From positions 186,001-250,000 of the forward strand of contig DHZH01000006.1 in assembly GCA_002414385.1 (NCBI GenBank): a stretch of DNA of 64,000 nt, given 5' to 3'. Every line of letters begins with the position of its first letter. Position 1 is the stretch's first letter. The notes below the pieces were generated by a model, which was not told the DNA's origin, did no database searches, and saw only the letters and a program-made list of their open reading frames with translations. Positions 25,690 to 34,180 of the stretch are shown piece by piece. The translations under genes were made by a program, and so were the position numbers. The stretch is from Gammaproteobacteria bacterium UBA5109 (GTDB lineage Bacteria; Pseudomonadota; Gammaproteobacteria; Pseudomonadales; Pseudohongiellaceae).

Positions 25690-26103
25690 AACTTTCCTTC
25701 TGTCCCTTGCAAACCACACCTGGAATGAACAGGGTGAAAATGGATTAAGGCTTTTAATAGCATCAGCCGTATCCTTGAGGCTTCAGGTTTATAGAACATC
25801 AGTATTTGGATTACAAGCAGTGAGGCAGGAATATGCCTGAAGCAGTCTGTATCACTTCTATAAGGCCAATAAAGCTGCTATTTTTCTTTTTTGTTCGAGT
25901 TTCCGGGTTCAAATTCGGAACCGTCGGATCTATTTGATAATGCAAGTCTGAGAACAATACAGTAATTTCAATACAAGCCAGGGCTGATTGATGGTCTTCC
26001 TCATTCAATTCAAAAAATCCAGTTCCCCTTTAATTTTGAATTGGCAGATTAGTCAGAATTCATATCAAATTACTATGACACCCTTTGATTTACGGATGAG
26101 CTC
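25690..26103. other. 414-bp AT-rich divergent intergenic region
   Basis: This gap separates the divergent CMD-family and MutS-like genes and must hold promoters for both. A minor hairpin TTCCG...CGGAA (25901-25920) is visible. No gene with a credible start or conserved protein was found on either strand. Confidence 0.45.
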
Positions 26104-27513
26104 ATGAATACCACTGCTGCCGTAGAACCAGATCAAGGCCTTTCGCAGGAAAACCTCAATCCTGCCCAGCAAGTGGACATTGAGTATCTCGGGCTCGACA
26201 CGCAAACCATAAAAGATCTGGAAATATTTGAATCCAGTACCGGCGGACAAAGCCTCTTTGATCTTTGCAACTATACGCGCAACAAAAAAGGCGAAGCAGT
26301 TTTACGCAGGAGAATGCAGCATCCCTGGACAGATAAAACGCATATAGAACAAACCCAGGCAGCCATTGCCTTTATTATCGCCAAACGCCAGGCCTTCAAT
26401 CACCTGCCTTCTTTTGTCACCACTGAAACCGTTGAAGATTATTTTTACGGCATCCTGCCGCTGACCAGCGACAATGTCATCGAGTTCAGTATCGGCGTGC
26501 TGGAAATGCGCTTTGGTGACCCGCGAAGTTACGGCAGGATTCTGCGCGGTGTGCATATTACCTGCGAACTGGTGAATGCCCTGCAGAAGATCATCAAAAA
26601 TCCGGAGCTGGAATCTGCCCAGGGAGAACTGGCACCTTTAGTGAATGAGATGAAAGCCCTGCTTGCGCACAAAAAACTTCTCAGCCTGCCGGATAAAGAA
26701 ACCTGGAACATGAATTTCTGGACCGTAATGCGCATCGATCAGATTTTCCGGGTCTATGCAAAATCTGCAGTTCATCGGCTACTGCAGATTATCTATGAAA
26801 TTGATGCCCTGGTTGCCCTGGCGGATGTGACCCGTAAACATGGTTTTAATCTGCCACAGGTGGAAGACAGGCCATTGTTTATGCAAGGTGAAGATCTTGT
26901 GCATCCCTTTATCAAGAATCCCGTACCAAATCCGCTGAAACTTGACCAGGAAAAGAGAATGCTCTTTTTGACCGGGCCTAATATGGCGGGCAAGACCACC
27001 TACATGCGGGCCTGCGCTGTTTCATATTATTTTGCCCATCTGGGTATGGGTGTTCCGGCCAAATCGTTTCGTTTTTCCCCGGCGCAGAAACTCTTCAGTT
27101 CGATCTCACTCAGTGACAACCTGAATGACGGAATAAGTTTTTTCCGCGCCGAAGCCCTGAGGATGAAAGATATTGCTCAGGCGATAGCTGATGGTTATCG
27201 GGTCATTGGATTGATGGATGAGCCATTTAAGGGAACCAATATAAAAGATGCACTGGATGCCTCCCAGCAAATCCTCAATCGTTTCGCGGAAAAGCAGGAT
27301 TGCCTGTTTATTTTCTCCTCACACCTGATTGAGCTCAGTGAAAACATCATCAATAGTGAACAGATTGACTGCCGCTATTTCGAAGCCGGGGAACAGGAAG
27401 GTGAATTGCAGTTTGAATATATCCTGGCAAAAGGCGTCTCTACACAGCGACTGGGCATGCGGGTGTTGGAAGAAGAGGGGGTTTTTAAACTGCTGGATAA
27501 AAACCGGGAATAA
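26104..27513 (+). CDS. MutS-like ATPase (short, lacking mismatch-recognition domain)
   Basis: A 469-residue protein with the MutS core and ATPase domains only. Residues ~45-250 resemble the MutS lever/core (GGQSLFDLCNYTRNKKGEAVLRRRMQHPWTD). The ABC-type ATPase follows, with Walker A GPNMAGKTT (residues 291-299), the MutS dimer-signature region SISLSDNLNDGISFFRAE (from residue 334), Walker B VIGLMDEPFKGTN (Asp372, Glu373) and the switch SSH (His407). The N-terminal mismatch-binding domain of MutS1 and the Smr nuclease domain of MutS2 are both absent. Short stand-alone members are known in many bacteria, without settled function. It may bind branched DNA or act in recombination. Confidence 0.82.
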   Translation: MNTTAAVEPDQGLSQENLNPAQQVDIEYLGLDTQTIKDLEIFESSTGGQSLFDLCNYTRNKKGEAVLRRRMQHPWTDKTHIEQTQAAIAFIIAKRQAFNHLPSFVTTETVEDYFYGILPLTSDNVIEFSIGVLEMRFGDPRSYGRILRGVHITCELVNALQKIIKNPELESAQGELAPLVNEMKALLAHKKLLSLPDKETWNMNFWTVMRIDQIFRVYAKSAVHRLLQIIYEIDALVALADVTRKHGFNLPQVEDRPLFMQGEDLVHPFIKNPVPNPLKLDQEKRMLFLTGPNMAGKTTYMRACAVSYYFAHLGMGVPAKSFRFSPAQKLFSSISLSDNLNDGISFFRAEALRMKDIAQAIADGYRVIGLMDEPFKGTNIKDALDASQQILNRFAEKQDCLFIFSSHLIELSENIINSEQIDCRYFEAGEQEGELQFEYILAKGVSTQRLGMRVLEEEGVFKLLDKNRE

Positions 27514-27890
27514 ATTACTACCCCTCTTGCACTGCTTAAAACTTGCATATCTATTGCCATTGTTCTGTGCTAGAGTGCGCGCACGGTTGAATCAGAAGAG
27601 CATTAGTACTCCCCGTTTCAACCAGTGCATGATCTTTAGCGTTAAGGTCTTTTTCAGGAAAACTTCAGAAACAACTGCAGCTTCCCTGGTACTTGTTCCT
27701 TCTCTACTCTTGTCGCTGTAGTCCCAGTTCAACCCTGGATGCAGCTCACATCAGTTCCTATCGAATGCACACTCGTGCAGCCTGACAATAGTCCGGCCGT
27801 TAATTTAACTCAATCATATTTGCTGTCTGACAGCTGCGATAGAGTATGGCAATTCGTTTTGCCATTTCGATTACTTATATTTGGAAAACC
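27514..27890 (+). promoter_or_regulatory. Long leader region upstream of rhlE with candidate extended -10 promoter
   Basis: The 377-bp gap before rhlE holds no supported gene. An extended -10 candidate TGCTAGAGT (27568-27576) lies about 315 bp before the ATG, followed by GC-alternating GCGCGCAC. If used, it would give a leader of about 300 nt, a feature of some autoregulated DEAD-box helicase genes. No good -35 is at standard spacing, which suits an extended -10 promoter. Confidence 0.35.
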
Positions 27891-29297
27891 ATGAATTTTA
27901 CTACAATTGGATTAAAACAAAGCCTCGTCAATACTGTTGAACGAACAGGCTATACCATCCCAACTCCAATACAGGCGGCATCCGTGCCGGCTATATTAAG
28001 CGGCAAGGATGTGCTGGCTGCCGCCCAGACGGGCACCGGAAAAACCGCCGGTTTTACCCTGCCCATGCTGCAATTACTTTCAGCGAGCAAAACACAGCTC
28101 GCCAACAAACAGGTGCGTGCGCTGGTGCTGACTCCGACCCGTGAACTTGCTGCGCAGGTTCATGAAAGTGTCCTAACCTATGGTAAAGGCGAGTCACTGA
28201 AAAGCGCTGTTGTCTTTGGCGGCGTAAACATCAGTCCGCAACGCCGGGCATTGGCTGAAGGCGTCGATATTCTGGTGGCAACACCGGGAAGACTGCTGGA
28301 CCTTTATCAGCAAAAGAACGTCAAACTTGATGCCGTTGAAATCCTGGTGCTGGATGAAGCAGACCGTATGCTTGACATGGGTTTTATCCATGACATCAAA
28401 CGGATACTGAATCTGCTGCCCAAAGTGCGACAGAACCTGATGTTTTCGGCGACCTTTTCCAATCCGATACGGGAACTGGCAAAGAAAATCTGCCATCAGC
28501 CGGTAGAAATAGACGTGGCGCCAAGAAACTCAACACTGGAAGCAATATCCCAGCAGCTTTACCATGTTGGCAAAGAAAAGAAGATCGCTTTCCTGTCACA
28601 GTACCTGAGTGGACATGCTGACCAGGCGCTGGTATTCAGCCGTACCAAACACGGCGCAGATAAACTCACTAAAAAGCTCAAGCAGGCCAATATCCAGGCT
28701 TCCGCCATTCACGGAAACAAGAGCCAGAACCAGCGTACCAAAGCCCTGCAGGATTTTAAGGAAAATCGTGTTCAGGTGCTGGTGGCGACTGATATAGCTG
28801 CTCGCGGAATCGATATCGACCAGTTGGCACTGGTGGTCAATTTTGATCTGCCCCAGGTTGCGGAAGATTATGTACACCGAATTGGCCGTACCGGCCGGGC
28901 CGGTGCAACAGGTCTGGCGGTATCACTGGTCAGTCCGGATGAGCGTAAACAGCTGCGTGCGATTGAAACTCTACTGAAACAGCAAATTCCGGTGATGGAA
29001 ATTGAGTTTGATCTGGGGGAGCAGCTTACGCAGGCTCCGGTATCAGAAGCCGAACATAAGCCGGCAAACAAACCGCGCTCCAGACATCAAAGAAGAAACC
29101 CCCATGCCAGGCAGGCCCAGGGTAACCCGGAGCAAAAACGCCCTGGAAAACGTCGCCGCCGACCTGCGGAAAATTCGCAAAAGCCGGGCGGATCAGGAAA
29201 TGCAAAAGCAAAGCAGCAGGCTGCAAGCGGCCAGCGTGACAATACCAAACGCAGTGGAGTCGGGCAGGCATTTCAAAGTCTGTTTCGATTTAACTGA
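27891..29297 (+). CDS. rhlE: DEAD-box ATP-dependent RNA helicase, RhlE type
   Basis: A 468-residue RNA helicase from the ATG at 27891 (MNFTTIGLKQ), the start that matches the family; an ATG 45 bp upstream would add an unrelated leader. Visible motifs are the Q motif (YTIPTPIQ), motif I AAQTGTGKT, Ia PTRELA, II DEAD, III SAT, and VI HRIGRTGR. The C-terminal tail (residues ~380-468) is basic and low-complexity (RSRHQRRNPHARQ, GKRRRRPAEN), typical of RhlE and used for RNA binding. The enzyme unwinds short RNA duplexes in ribosome assembly and RNA decay, often at low temperature. Confidence 0.9.
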   Translation: MNFTTIGLKQSLVNTVERTGYTIPTPIQAASVPAILSGKDVLAAAQTGTGKTAGFTLPMLQLLSASKTQLANKQVRALVLTPTRELAAQVHESVLTYGKGESLKSAVVFGGVNISPQRRALAEGVDILVATPGRLLDLYQQKNVKLDAVEILVLDEADRMLDMGFIHDIKRILNLLPKVRQNLMFSATFSNPIRELAKKICHQPVEIDVAPRNSTLEAISQQLYHVGKEKKIAFLSQYLSGHADQALVFSRTKHGADKLTKKLKQANIQASAIHGNKSQNQRTKALQDFKENRVQVLVATDIAARGIDIDQLALVVNFDLPQVAEDYVHRIGRTGRAGATGLAVSLVSPDERKQLRAIETLLKQQIPVMEIEFDLGEQLTQAPVSEAEHKPANKPRSRHQRRNPHARQAQGNPEQKRPGKRRRRPAENSQKPGGSGNAKAKQQAASGQRDNTKRSGVGQAFQSLFRFN

Positions 29298-29319
29298 AAT
29301 TACTGAATAATACTGGCCC

Positions 29320-30051
29320 ATGATTGAGCCCATATTACTGACGGCAACCCAGATCCTGACTTACGAACAGGGTAAGCTGCTGACCAATGCCAGCGGGTTT
29401 TTCTTTGAGCGTGATGGCCGATTGTTCCTGGTGACCAGTCGGCATGTGGTACAGGACGAACCAAGCCAGCATAATCCGGACCGGATTGAGATACAGTTTC
29501 ATGTGGATCTCGATAATGCTGCTGACATTATTAACTTTTCAATTCCCCTGTTTCAGAACGGCCAGGCTGTCTGGCGACAGGGGATTGATAATGCCGGTGA
29601 AATCGATGTCGCGGTAATTGAGATTGACAAGGTCGCCATGCCGGTAACGGCAGTTTATCTTGCCTTTACTCCGCAGCACATGCCCGGAAGTTTTGAGGAA
29701 GTGGCTATTGGCACTTCCATGCTCATTATTGGTTTTCCCCTGGGATTTCACGATACCCTGCATTACTTTCCGATTGCCCGACATGCATCCAGTGCCTCCA
29801 GTTTCAGGCTGCGTTTTCAGGGACAGGGCTATTTTCTCACCGATGCCAGAACCCATCGTGGCATGAGTGGCGCACCGGTAGTGATGCGTGACAAGAGCAA
29901 ATCTTCAGCCTCTGCGCCTCTGCCCTGGAAATTGCTGGGAATTCATTCAGCGCGCCTGGATGTCGGAACCCGGGATGTTGAGGTTGATGAAGCCCTGGGA
30001 CTGAACTGCGCCTGGTTTGCTGACATTCTGCTGACACTGACTAAAAATTAA
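29320..30051 (+). CDS. Trypsin-like serine protease domain protein, predicted cytosolic
   Basis: A 243-residue protein with a chymotrypsin-fold protease layout and no signal peptide. The triad candidates are His42 (VTSRHVVQ), Asp96 (GEIDVAVIE) and Ser183 (HRGMSGAPV). This is the short DegP-core or Trypsin_2 type without a PDZ domain. Absence of an export signal suggests a cytoplasmic role, unlike most DegP relatives. It starts 22 bp after rhlE on the same strand and may be co-transcribed with it. The substrate is unknown. Confidence 0.78.
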   Translation: MIEPILLTATQILTYEQGKLLTNASGFFFERDGRLFLVTSRHVVQDEPSQHNPDRIEIQFHVDLDNAADIINFSIPLFQNGQAVWRQGIDNAGEIDVAVIEIDKVAMPVTAVYLAFTPQHMPGSFEEVAIGTSMLIIGFPLGFHDTLHYFPIARHASSASSFRLRFQGQGYFLTDARTHRGMSGAPVVMRDKSKSSASAPLPWKLLGIHSARLDVGTRDVEVDEALGLNCAWFADILLTLTKN

Positions 30052-30188
30052 GCCCTTTGATTCCTGCCCCGTTGATTCCCTCACGCTGACAGAAAATTAA
30101 GCACAAACAGGTCCTGAGGCCTATCGACAAACCTCAGCTTTGCGTATCATCGCAGCTCAGGATTTATCTGCTATAAATAAATTTATTC

Positions 30189-32075
30189 ATGATTTCATTA
30201 CAGGGCATTTCACTGCGTCTTGGCAGTCAACTTTTACTTGAGGAAGTTGATCTGACTGTCTATAGCGGACAGAAAGTCGGCATCATCGGTCGCAATGGTA
30301 CCGGCAAGACCAGCCTGTTCAAATTATTGATGGGCGAGCTGAGCGCAGATGCCGGCCAGCTGGATATGCCCAAAGATCTGCGTAAATCCCAGATGTTGCA
30401 GGAAACCAGAGGCTCAAGTCGCAGTGCTGTGGATTATGTAATCGATGGCGATAGCAAATTCCGCCAGATAGAAAAACAGATTGCTGCGGCAGAACAGGCC
30501 AAAGATGATCACCGGCTGGCTCATCTGCACGCCGAGCTGGATCTGCATGACGGCTGGACAATTCAGAACCGGGCCGAGCAGTTACTTTCCGGTCTGGGCT
30601 TTCCACCGGAAGATTTTGATCGAACTGTCAAAGAGTTTTCTGGTGGCTGGCGTATTCGCCTGAATCTTGCCCAGGCGTTGATGACTCCCTCGGATTTATT
30701 GTTACTCGACGAGCCCACCAACCACCTGGACCTGGAAGCGACTTTGTGGCTGCAGCAATGGTTATTGCGTTATCCGGGTACACTGCTGCTGGTTTCCCAT
30801 GACCGCAGTTTTCTTGATGTGGTGGTCGGGCACATTGTCAGTTTTGAAGGCAGAAAGCTGTACCTGTATCGCGGTAATTATTCCGATTATGAAAAACAGA
30901 AAGCCGAGCGTCTGGCCCAGCAACAGGCCGAGTATGAAAAACAGCAGGCCAGAAAAAAGGAAATTGAAAACTTCGTGCGGCGTTTCAGGGCCAAGGCGTC
31001 CAAAGCACGGCAGGCACAAAGCCGCCTGAAAGAACTTGACCGTATGGTGGACATTGCCCCGGCTCATATCGATTCGCCTTTCCATTTCCACTTTCTGGAA
31101 CCGGCCAAACTGCCGCCCAGCCTCCTGGCCTGTGACAAAATTGCTTTTGGTTATGACGAGCCGCTGATTGAAAATTTCTCCATCAACGTACGCAGTGATT
31201 CACGTATTGGTCTGCTGGGAGCCAACGGCCAGGGCAAGTCGACCCTGCTGAAAGTCCTCAATGGTCACTTGCCTCTGCTGGCCGGTGAAATAAACCGTAA
31301 TGATCATCTGCGTATCGGTTACTGTGCTCAGCACCAGGTTGATGAACTGGATATTTTCGCCACGCCCATGCAATTGATTCAGCGACTTGATGAAAAAGCC
31401 CGTGAACAGGAAATCCGTAATTTTCTTGGCGGTTTTGACTTCCGTAATGACCGGGTCACAGAAACCATCGAGCATTTTTCCGGCGGTGAAAAATCACGCC
31501 TGGCCCTGGCACTGGTAGTCTGGCAAAAACCGAATCTCCTGCTGATGGATGAACCCACCAACCACCTGGACCTGGAAATGTGTCATAGCCTGACAGTTGG
31601 CCTGCAGGAGTTTTCCGGTGCCATGATCGTGGTGTCGCATGACCGTCATCTGTTAAGCAATACCGTTGATCAGTTCCTGCTGGTCAAAGACGGCAAACTG
31701 GATTACTTTGACGGGGACCTGAATGATTATGAAAAACTGTTATTGAAGGAAAGTAAAACGGACAACAAAACTTCAGCGCAGGGTGCTGATAAATCAAACA
31801 GGCTCAGCAAAAAGGAACTTCGCCAGCAGGCTGCGGAACAGCGTAATCAGCAAAAATCATTACGCGCCCAGGCGGCCAGGCTGGAAAAAGCCATGGAACA
31901 GAACCAGAAGCAACTCGCAGATATTGAAGCAAAGCTGGGCGACACTTCCCTGTATGAAGATACACAGAAGGATCAGCTCAATGAGCTGTTACAGCAGCGC
32001 GCACATTTGCTGAATGAAAAAGATAAGCTGGAAGAAGACTGGTTAATGACCAGTGAAGCACTGGAAACGCAATAA
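30189..32075 (+). CDS. yheS: ABC-F family ATPase YheS
   Basis: A 628-residue protein with two ABC ATPase domains and no membrane part, matching E. coli YheS across its length. The first domain has Walker A GRNGTGKTS, signature EFSGGWRIRLNLAQAL and LLLLDEPTNHLDLEA. The linker (residues ~235-290, FVRRFRAKASKARQAQSRLK) is the P-site tRNA-interaction motif region. The second domain has GANGQGKST, HFSGGEKSRLALAL and LLMDEPTNHLDLE. A charged coiled-coil tail (residues ~530-628) follows. ABC-F proteins bind the ribosomal E site and ease stalled or difficult translation. Confidence 0.93.
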   Translation: MISLQGISLRLGSQLLLEEVDLTVYSGQKVGIIGRNGTGKTSLFKLLMGELSADAGQLDMPKDLRKSQMLQETRGSSRSAVDYVIDGDSKFRQIEKQIAAAEQAKDDHRLAHLHAELDLHDGWTIQNRAEQLLSGLGFPPEDFDRTVKEFSGGWRIRLNLAQALMTPSDLLLLDEPTNHLDLEATLWLQQWLLRYPGTLLLVSHDRSFLDVVVGHIVSFEGRKLYLYRGNYSDYEKQKAERLAQQQAEYEKQQARKKEIENFVRRFRAKASKARQAQSRLKELDRMVDIAPAHIDSPFHFHFLEPAKLPPSLLACDKIAFGYDEPLIENFSINVRSDSRIGLLGANGQGKSTLLKVLNGHLPLLAGEINRNDHLRIGYCAQHQVDELDIFATPMQLIQRLDEKAREQEIRNFLGGFDFRNDRVTETIEHFSGGEKSRLALALVVWQKPNLLLMDEPTNHLDLEMCHSLTVGLQEFSGAMIVVSHDRHLLSNTVDQFLLVKDGKLDYFDGDLNDYEKLLLKESKTDNKTSAQGADKSNRLSKKELRQQAAEQRNQQKSLRAQAARLEKAMEQNQKQLADIEAKLGDTSLYEDTQKDQLNELLQQRAHLLNEKDKLEEDWLMTSEALETQ

Positions 32076-32093
32076 GCTGATCATGCGTGACCT

Positions 32094-33062
32094 TCAGTTA
32101 AATGCAATGCTGATCAGGTAGCTTGTATAAAGAGCATAAGAACCCAGCAGCAGCAGACCCTCGAAACGATTAATCCGTCCCGCACCTTTGAACCCGTAAC
32201 CGATAACAAACAATGACAGGGTCAATATGCCCATCACCAGTATGTCACGATTTAACACTTCGGGACCGAAGGCCAGTGGCTGAATCATGCCGGCAAGGCC
32301 TACCACTGCGAGTGTGTTGAAAAGGTTAGAACCGAGCACATTTCCCAGCGCAAGGTCATGTTCTCCTTTTCGGATGGCGATCAGTGAGGAGGCCAGTTCC
32401 GGCAGGGAGGTGCCAACGGCTGCAATGGTCAGACCGACAAGCAGATCACTGACACCAAAGAGATTTGCGATTTCCACTATACCCCAGACCAGAATCCGGG
32501 AACTGATAATCAGCATTATCAATCCTATCACCAGCCACAACAGTGAACGGCGGATCGGCATACTTGATGTGGCCAGCTCCTGTTCCATTTCCACACCCAG
32601 GGCATCCGGTTCTTTGCGAAAGCCCTGTTGTATGGTCCAGGCGATAACGCCGGCGAATACCAGCAACAAAATTGCAGCGTCCATCCTGCTGAGCATTCCA
32701 TCCCAGAGCAACCAGGCTGTTAGCAGTGTCACTGCAGTAAGGATAGGCAGTTCCTTGCGCAAGACCTGTGAATGAACGGCGATGGGACTGATGAGTGCCG
32801 TGAGACCGAGGATCAGGGCAATATTGGTAATATTGGAACCATAGGCATTACCCAGCGCAATGCCTGCATTTCCCTGGTAAGCGGCCATTGCCGAGACCAC
32901 CAGTTCCGGCGCCGAAGTGCCAAAACCAATCACCACCATGCCGATCAGCAAGGGTGGCATACCATAATATCGGGCGCTGGAAGCCGAACCTTCGACAAAG
33001 CGACCGGCGCTCCAGACCAGTAATGCAAGACCAAAAATAATTGCAATAATGGGAGCGATCAT
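32094..33062 (-). CDS. Calcium/sodium antiporter (CaCA family, YrbG-like)
   Basis: A 322-residue inner-membrane protein with about ten hydrophobic segments and the two inverted alpha repeats of the CaCA family: GFGTSAPELVVSAMAAYQGNAGIALGNAYGSNITNIALI (residues ~46-85) and AVGTSLPELASSLIAIRKGEHDLALGNVLGSNLFN (from residue ~215). These carry the ion-binding glutamates in GTSAPE and GTSLPE. It exchanges Ca2+ or another cation for Na+ or H+. It is the last gene of a minus-strand operon that begins with an amidoligase; the AGGAGT ribosome site sits 15 bp after yqaA. Confidence 0.9.
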   Translation of the reverse strand: MIAPIIAIIFGLALLVWSAGRFVEGSASSARYYGMPPLLIGMVVIGFGTSAPELVVSAMAAYQGNAGIALGNAYGSNITNIALILGLTALISPIAVHSQVLRKELPILTAVTLLTAWLLWDGMLSRMDAAILLLVFAGVIAWTIQQGFRKEPDALGVEMEQELATSSMPIRRSLLWLVIGLIMLIISSRILVWGIVEIANLFGVSDLLVGLTIAAVGTSLPELASSLIAIRKGEHDLALGNVLGSNLFNTLAVVGLAGMIQPLAFGPEVLNRDILVMGILTLSLFVIGYGFKGAGRINRFEGLLLLGSYALYTSYLISIAFN

Positions 33063-33077
33063 AAATTTCAGGACTCC

Positions 33078-33506
33078 TTAAATAACAGGTAACTGCGCCA
33101 GGTACACTACAAAAATATAACGCAGGCACTTGCCGATTCCAGTCAGTAACACAAAAATTCCAAAGCGTACACGCATGATTCCTGCTACCAGAGTCAGGGC
33201 ATCCCCGCCCACCGGTGCCCAGGCCATCAACAGTGTCCACTTGCCATAGCGTTGAAACCACTTTTGTGCAGAAGCGATCTGCTCACGGCTGAAATAAAAC
33301 CAGCGCCTATCCTGAAAGTGCAGCAGATAAAGGCCCAGTAACCAGTTCACCACAGCGCCAAGAGTATTGCCGACGGTAGCAACCATGACCAGTAACAGCG
33401 GGTCTCCACCCTGTTGCAGCAGGGCATACAGCATGAACTCGGAATAAAACGGCAGGATGGTGGCTGCCAGGAATGCGCTGGCAAACAGTAAGGTAATGCC
33501 AATCAT
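33078..33506 (-). CDS. yqaA: YqaA family (DedA/SNARE-associated-like) membrane protein
   Basis: A 142-residue membrane protein from the ATG at 33506, which overlaps the stop of the preceding hydrolase gene as ATGA. The sequence matches YqaA: LFASAFLAATILPFYSEFML at the start, VATVGNTLGAVVNWLLG in the middle, and WFQRYGKWTLLMAWAPVGGDALTLVAG near residues 85-115. YqaA is a short relative of DedA proteins, which are lipid-carrier or lipid flippases in better known members. Coupled translation with the amidotransferase-like hydrolase gene suggests a common job, perhaps in the cell envelope. Confidence 0.85.
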   Translation of the reverse strand: MIGITLLFASAFLAATILPFYSEFMLYALLQQGGDPLLLVMVATVGNTLGAVVNWLLGLYLLHFQDRRWFYFSREQIASAQKWFQRYGKWTLLMAWAPVGGDALTLVAGIMRVRFGIFVLLTGIGKCLRYIFVVYLAQLPVI

Positions 33507-34180
33507 CTCTGTTGCTCTTTTGCCTTGCCAACCAGCCAGCGAAACAATGCGAGCTGGGAGGGAAGGTAGCATAAATATTCAGGGTGCCACTGCACGCCAA
33601 TGAGCGAGCTGCGGTCCTGATGTTCAATCGCCTGTACGATCTGGTCCAGATCCCTGGCTGTGACCTGTAAATTGTCTCCCAGACGGTCGATGGCCTGATG
33701 ATGCAGACTATTGACCCGCATCCTTTTTCTGGAAGTGCATGCAGCCAGTAATGAATCACTGTTTATACTGATACGTTTGGTAGGCAGTATTCCGCGTCGG
33801 TTATAGGTGAGTTTGCGCATCGGTCGAATATCCTGATGCAGGTTGCCGCCCAGGGCGATATTGATCAATTGTGCGCCGCGGCAAATGCCCAGCACCGGAA
33901 TTTTTTTACCGATAGCCCGTTTAATCCATTGCAATTCCAACTGGTCACGCTCGGCATCAATTTTTACATCCCTGGTGATATCACCGTCGTAGTGCTCGGC
34001 GCTGATATCATCACCGCCGCCAATAATTAATGCCTGCAGATGCTCTGTGAAACCTGGTTGCCGGGTACTGATACGCACAGCCTCAGCTCCTGTCAAAGCC
34101 AGGGCCAGGCGGGTACACCACCAGGATGGCGACCAGTGTTTGGCATTTCCTGTTACACCCACTCGCGGTCTTGTAGCCAT
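33503..34180 (-). CDS. Peptidase C26 / class I glutamine amidotransferase-like hydrolase
   Basis: A 225-residue protein from the ATG at 34180 (MATRPRVGVTGNAK); an ATG at 34201 is also open. The nucleophile elbow is seen in VLGICRGAQLINIALGGNLHQDI (Cys in GICRG), with the His-x-Glu pair in VQWHPEYL near residue 205. This is the PuuD-like gamma-glutamyl hydrolase family that cleaves gamma-glutamyl amides. It overlaps the amidoligase gene upstream by 28 bp and yqaA by 4 bp. A ligase followed by a matching hydrolase implies formation and removal of a gamma-glutamyl-type amide bond. Confidence 0.83.
   Translation of the reverse strand: MATRPRVGVTGNAKHWSPSWWCTRLALALTGAEAVRISTRQPGFTEHLQALIIGGGDDISAEHYDGDITRDVKIDAERDQLELQWIKRAIGKKIPVLGICRGAQLINIALGGNLHQDIRPMRKLTYNRRGILPTKRISINSDSLLAACTSRKRMRVNSLHHQAIDRLGDNLQVTARDLDQIVQAIEHQDRSSLIGVQWHPEYLCYLPSQLALFRWLVGKAKEQQR

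Noticed and set aside
25901..25920. Sequence TTCCGGGTTCAAATTCGGAA resembling a tRNA T-arm
   Set aside because: The stem does not pair in T-arm register, and no acceptor, D or anticodon arms are found around it.
25811..26008. 65-codon minus-strand frame in the 414-bp intergenic region
   Set aside because: No ribosome site, no conserved look, and it sits where promoters are expected.
32287..32775. 162-codon plus-strand frame antisense to the Ca2+ antiporter gene
   Set aside because: It lies wholly within the antisense of a strong CaCA gene, has no ribosome site or family features, and is a coding shadow.
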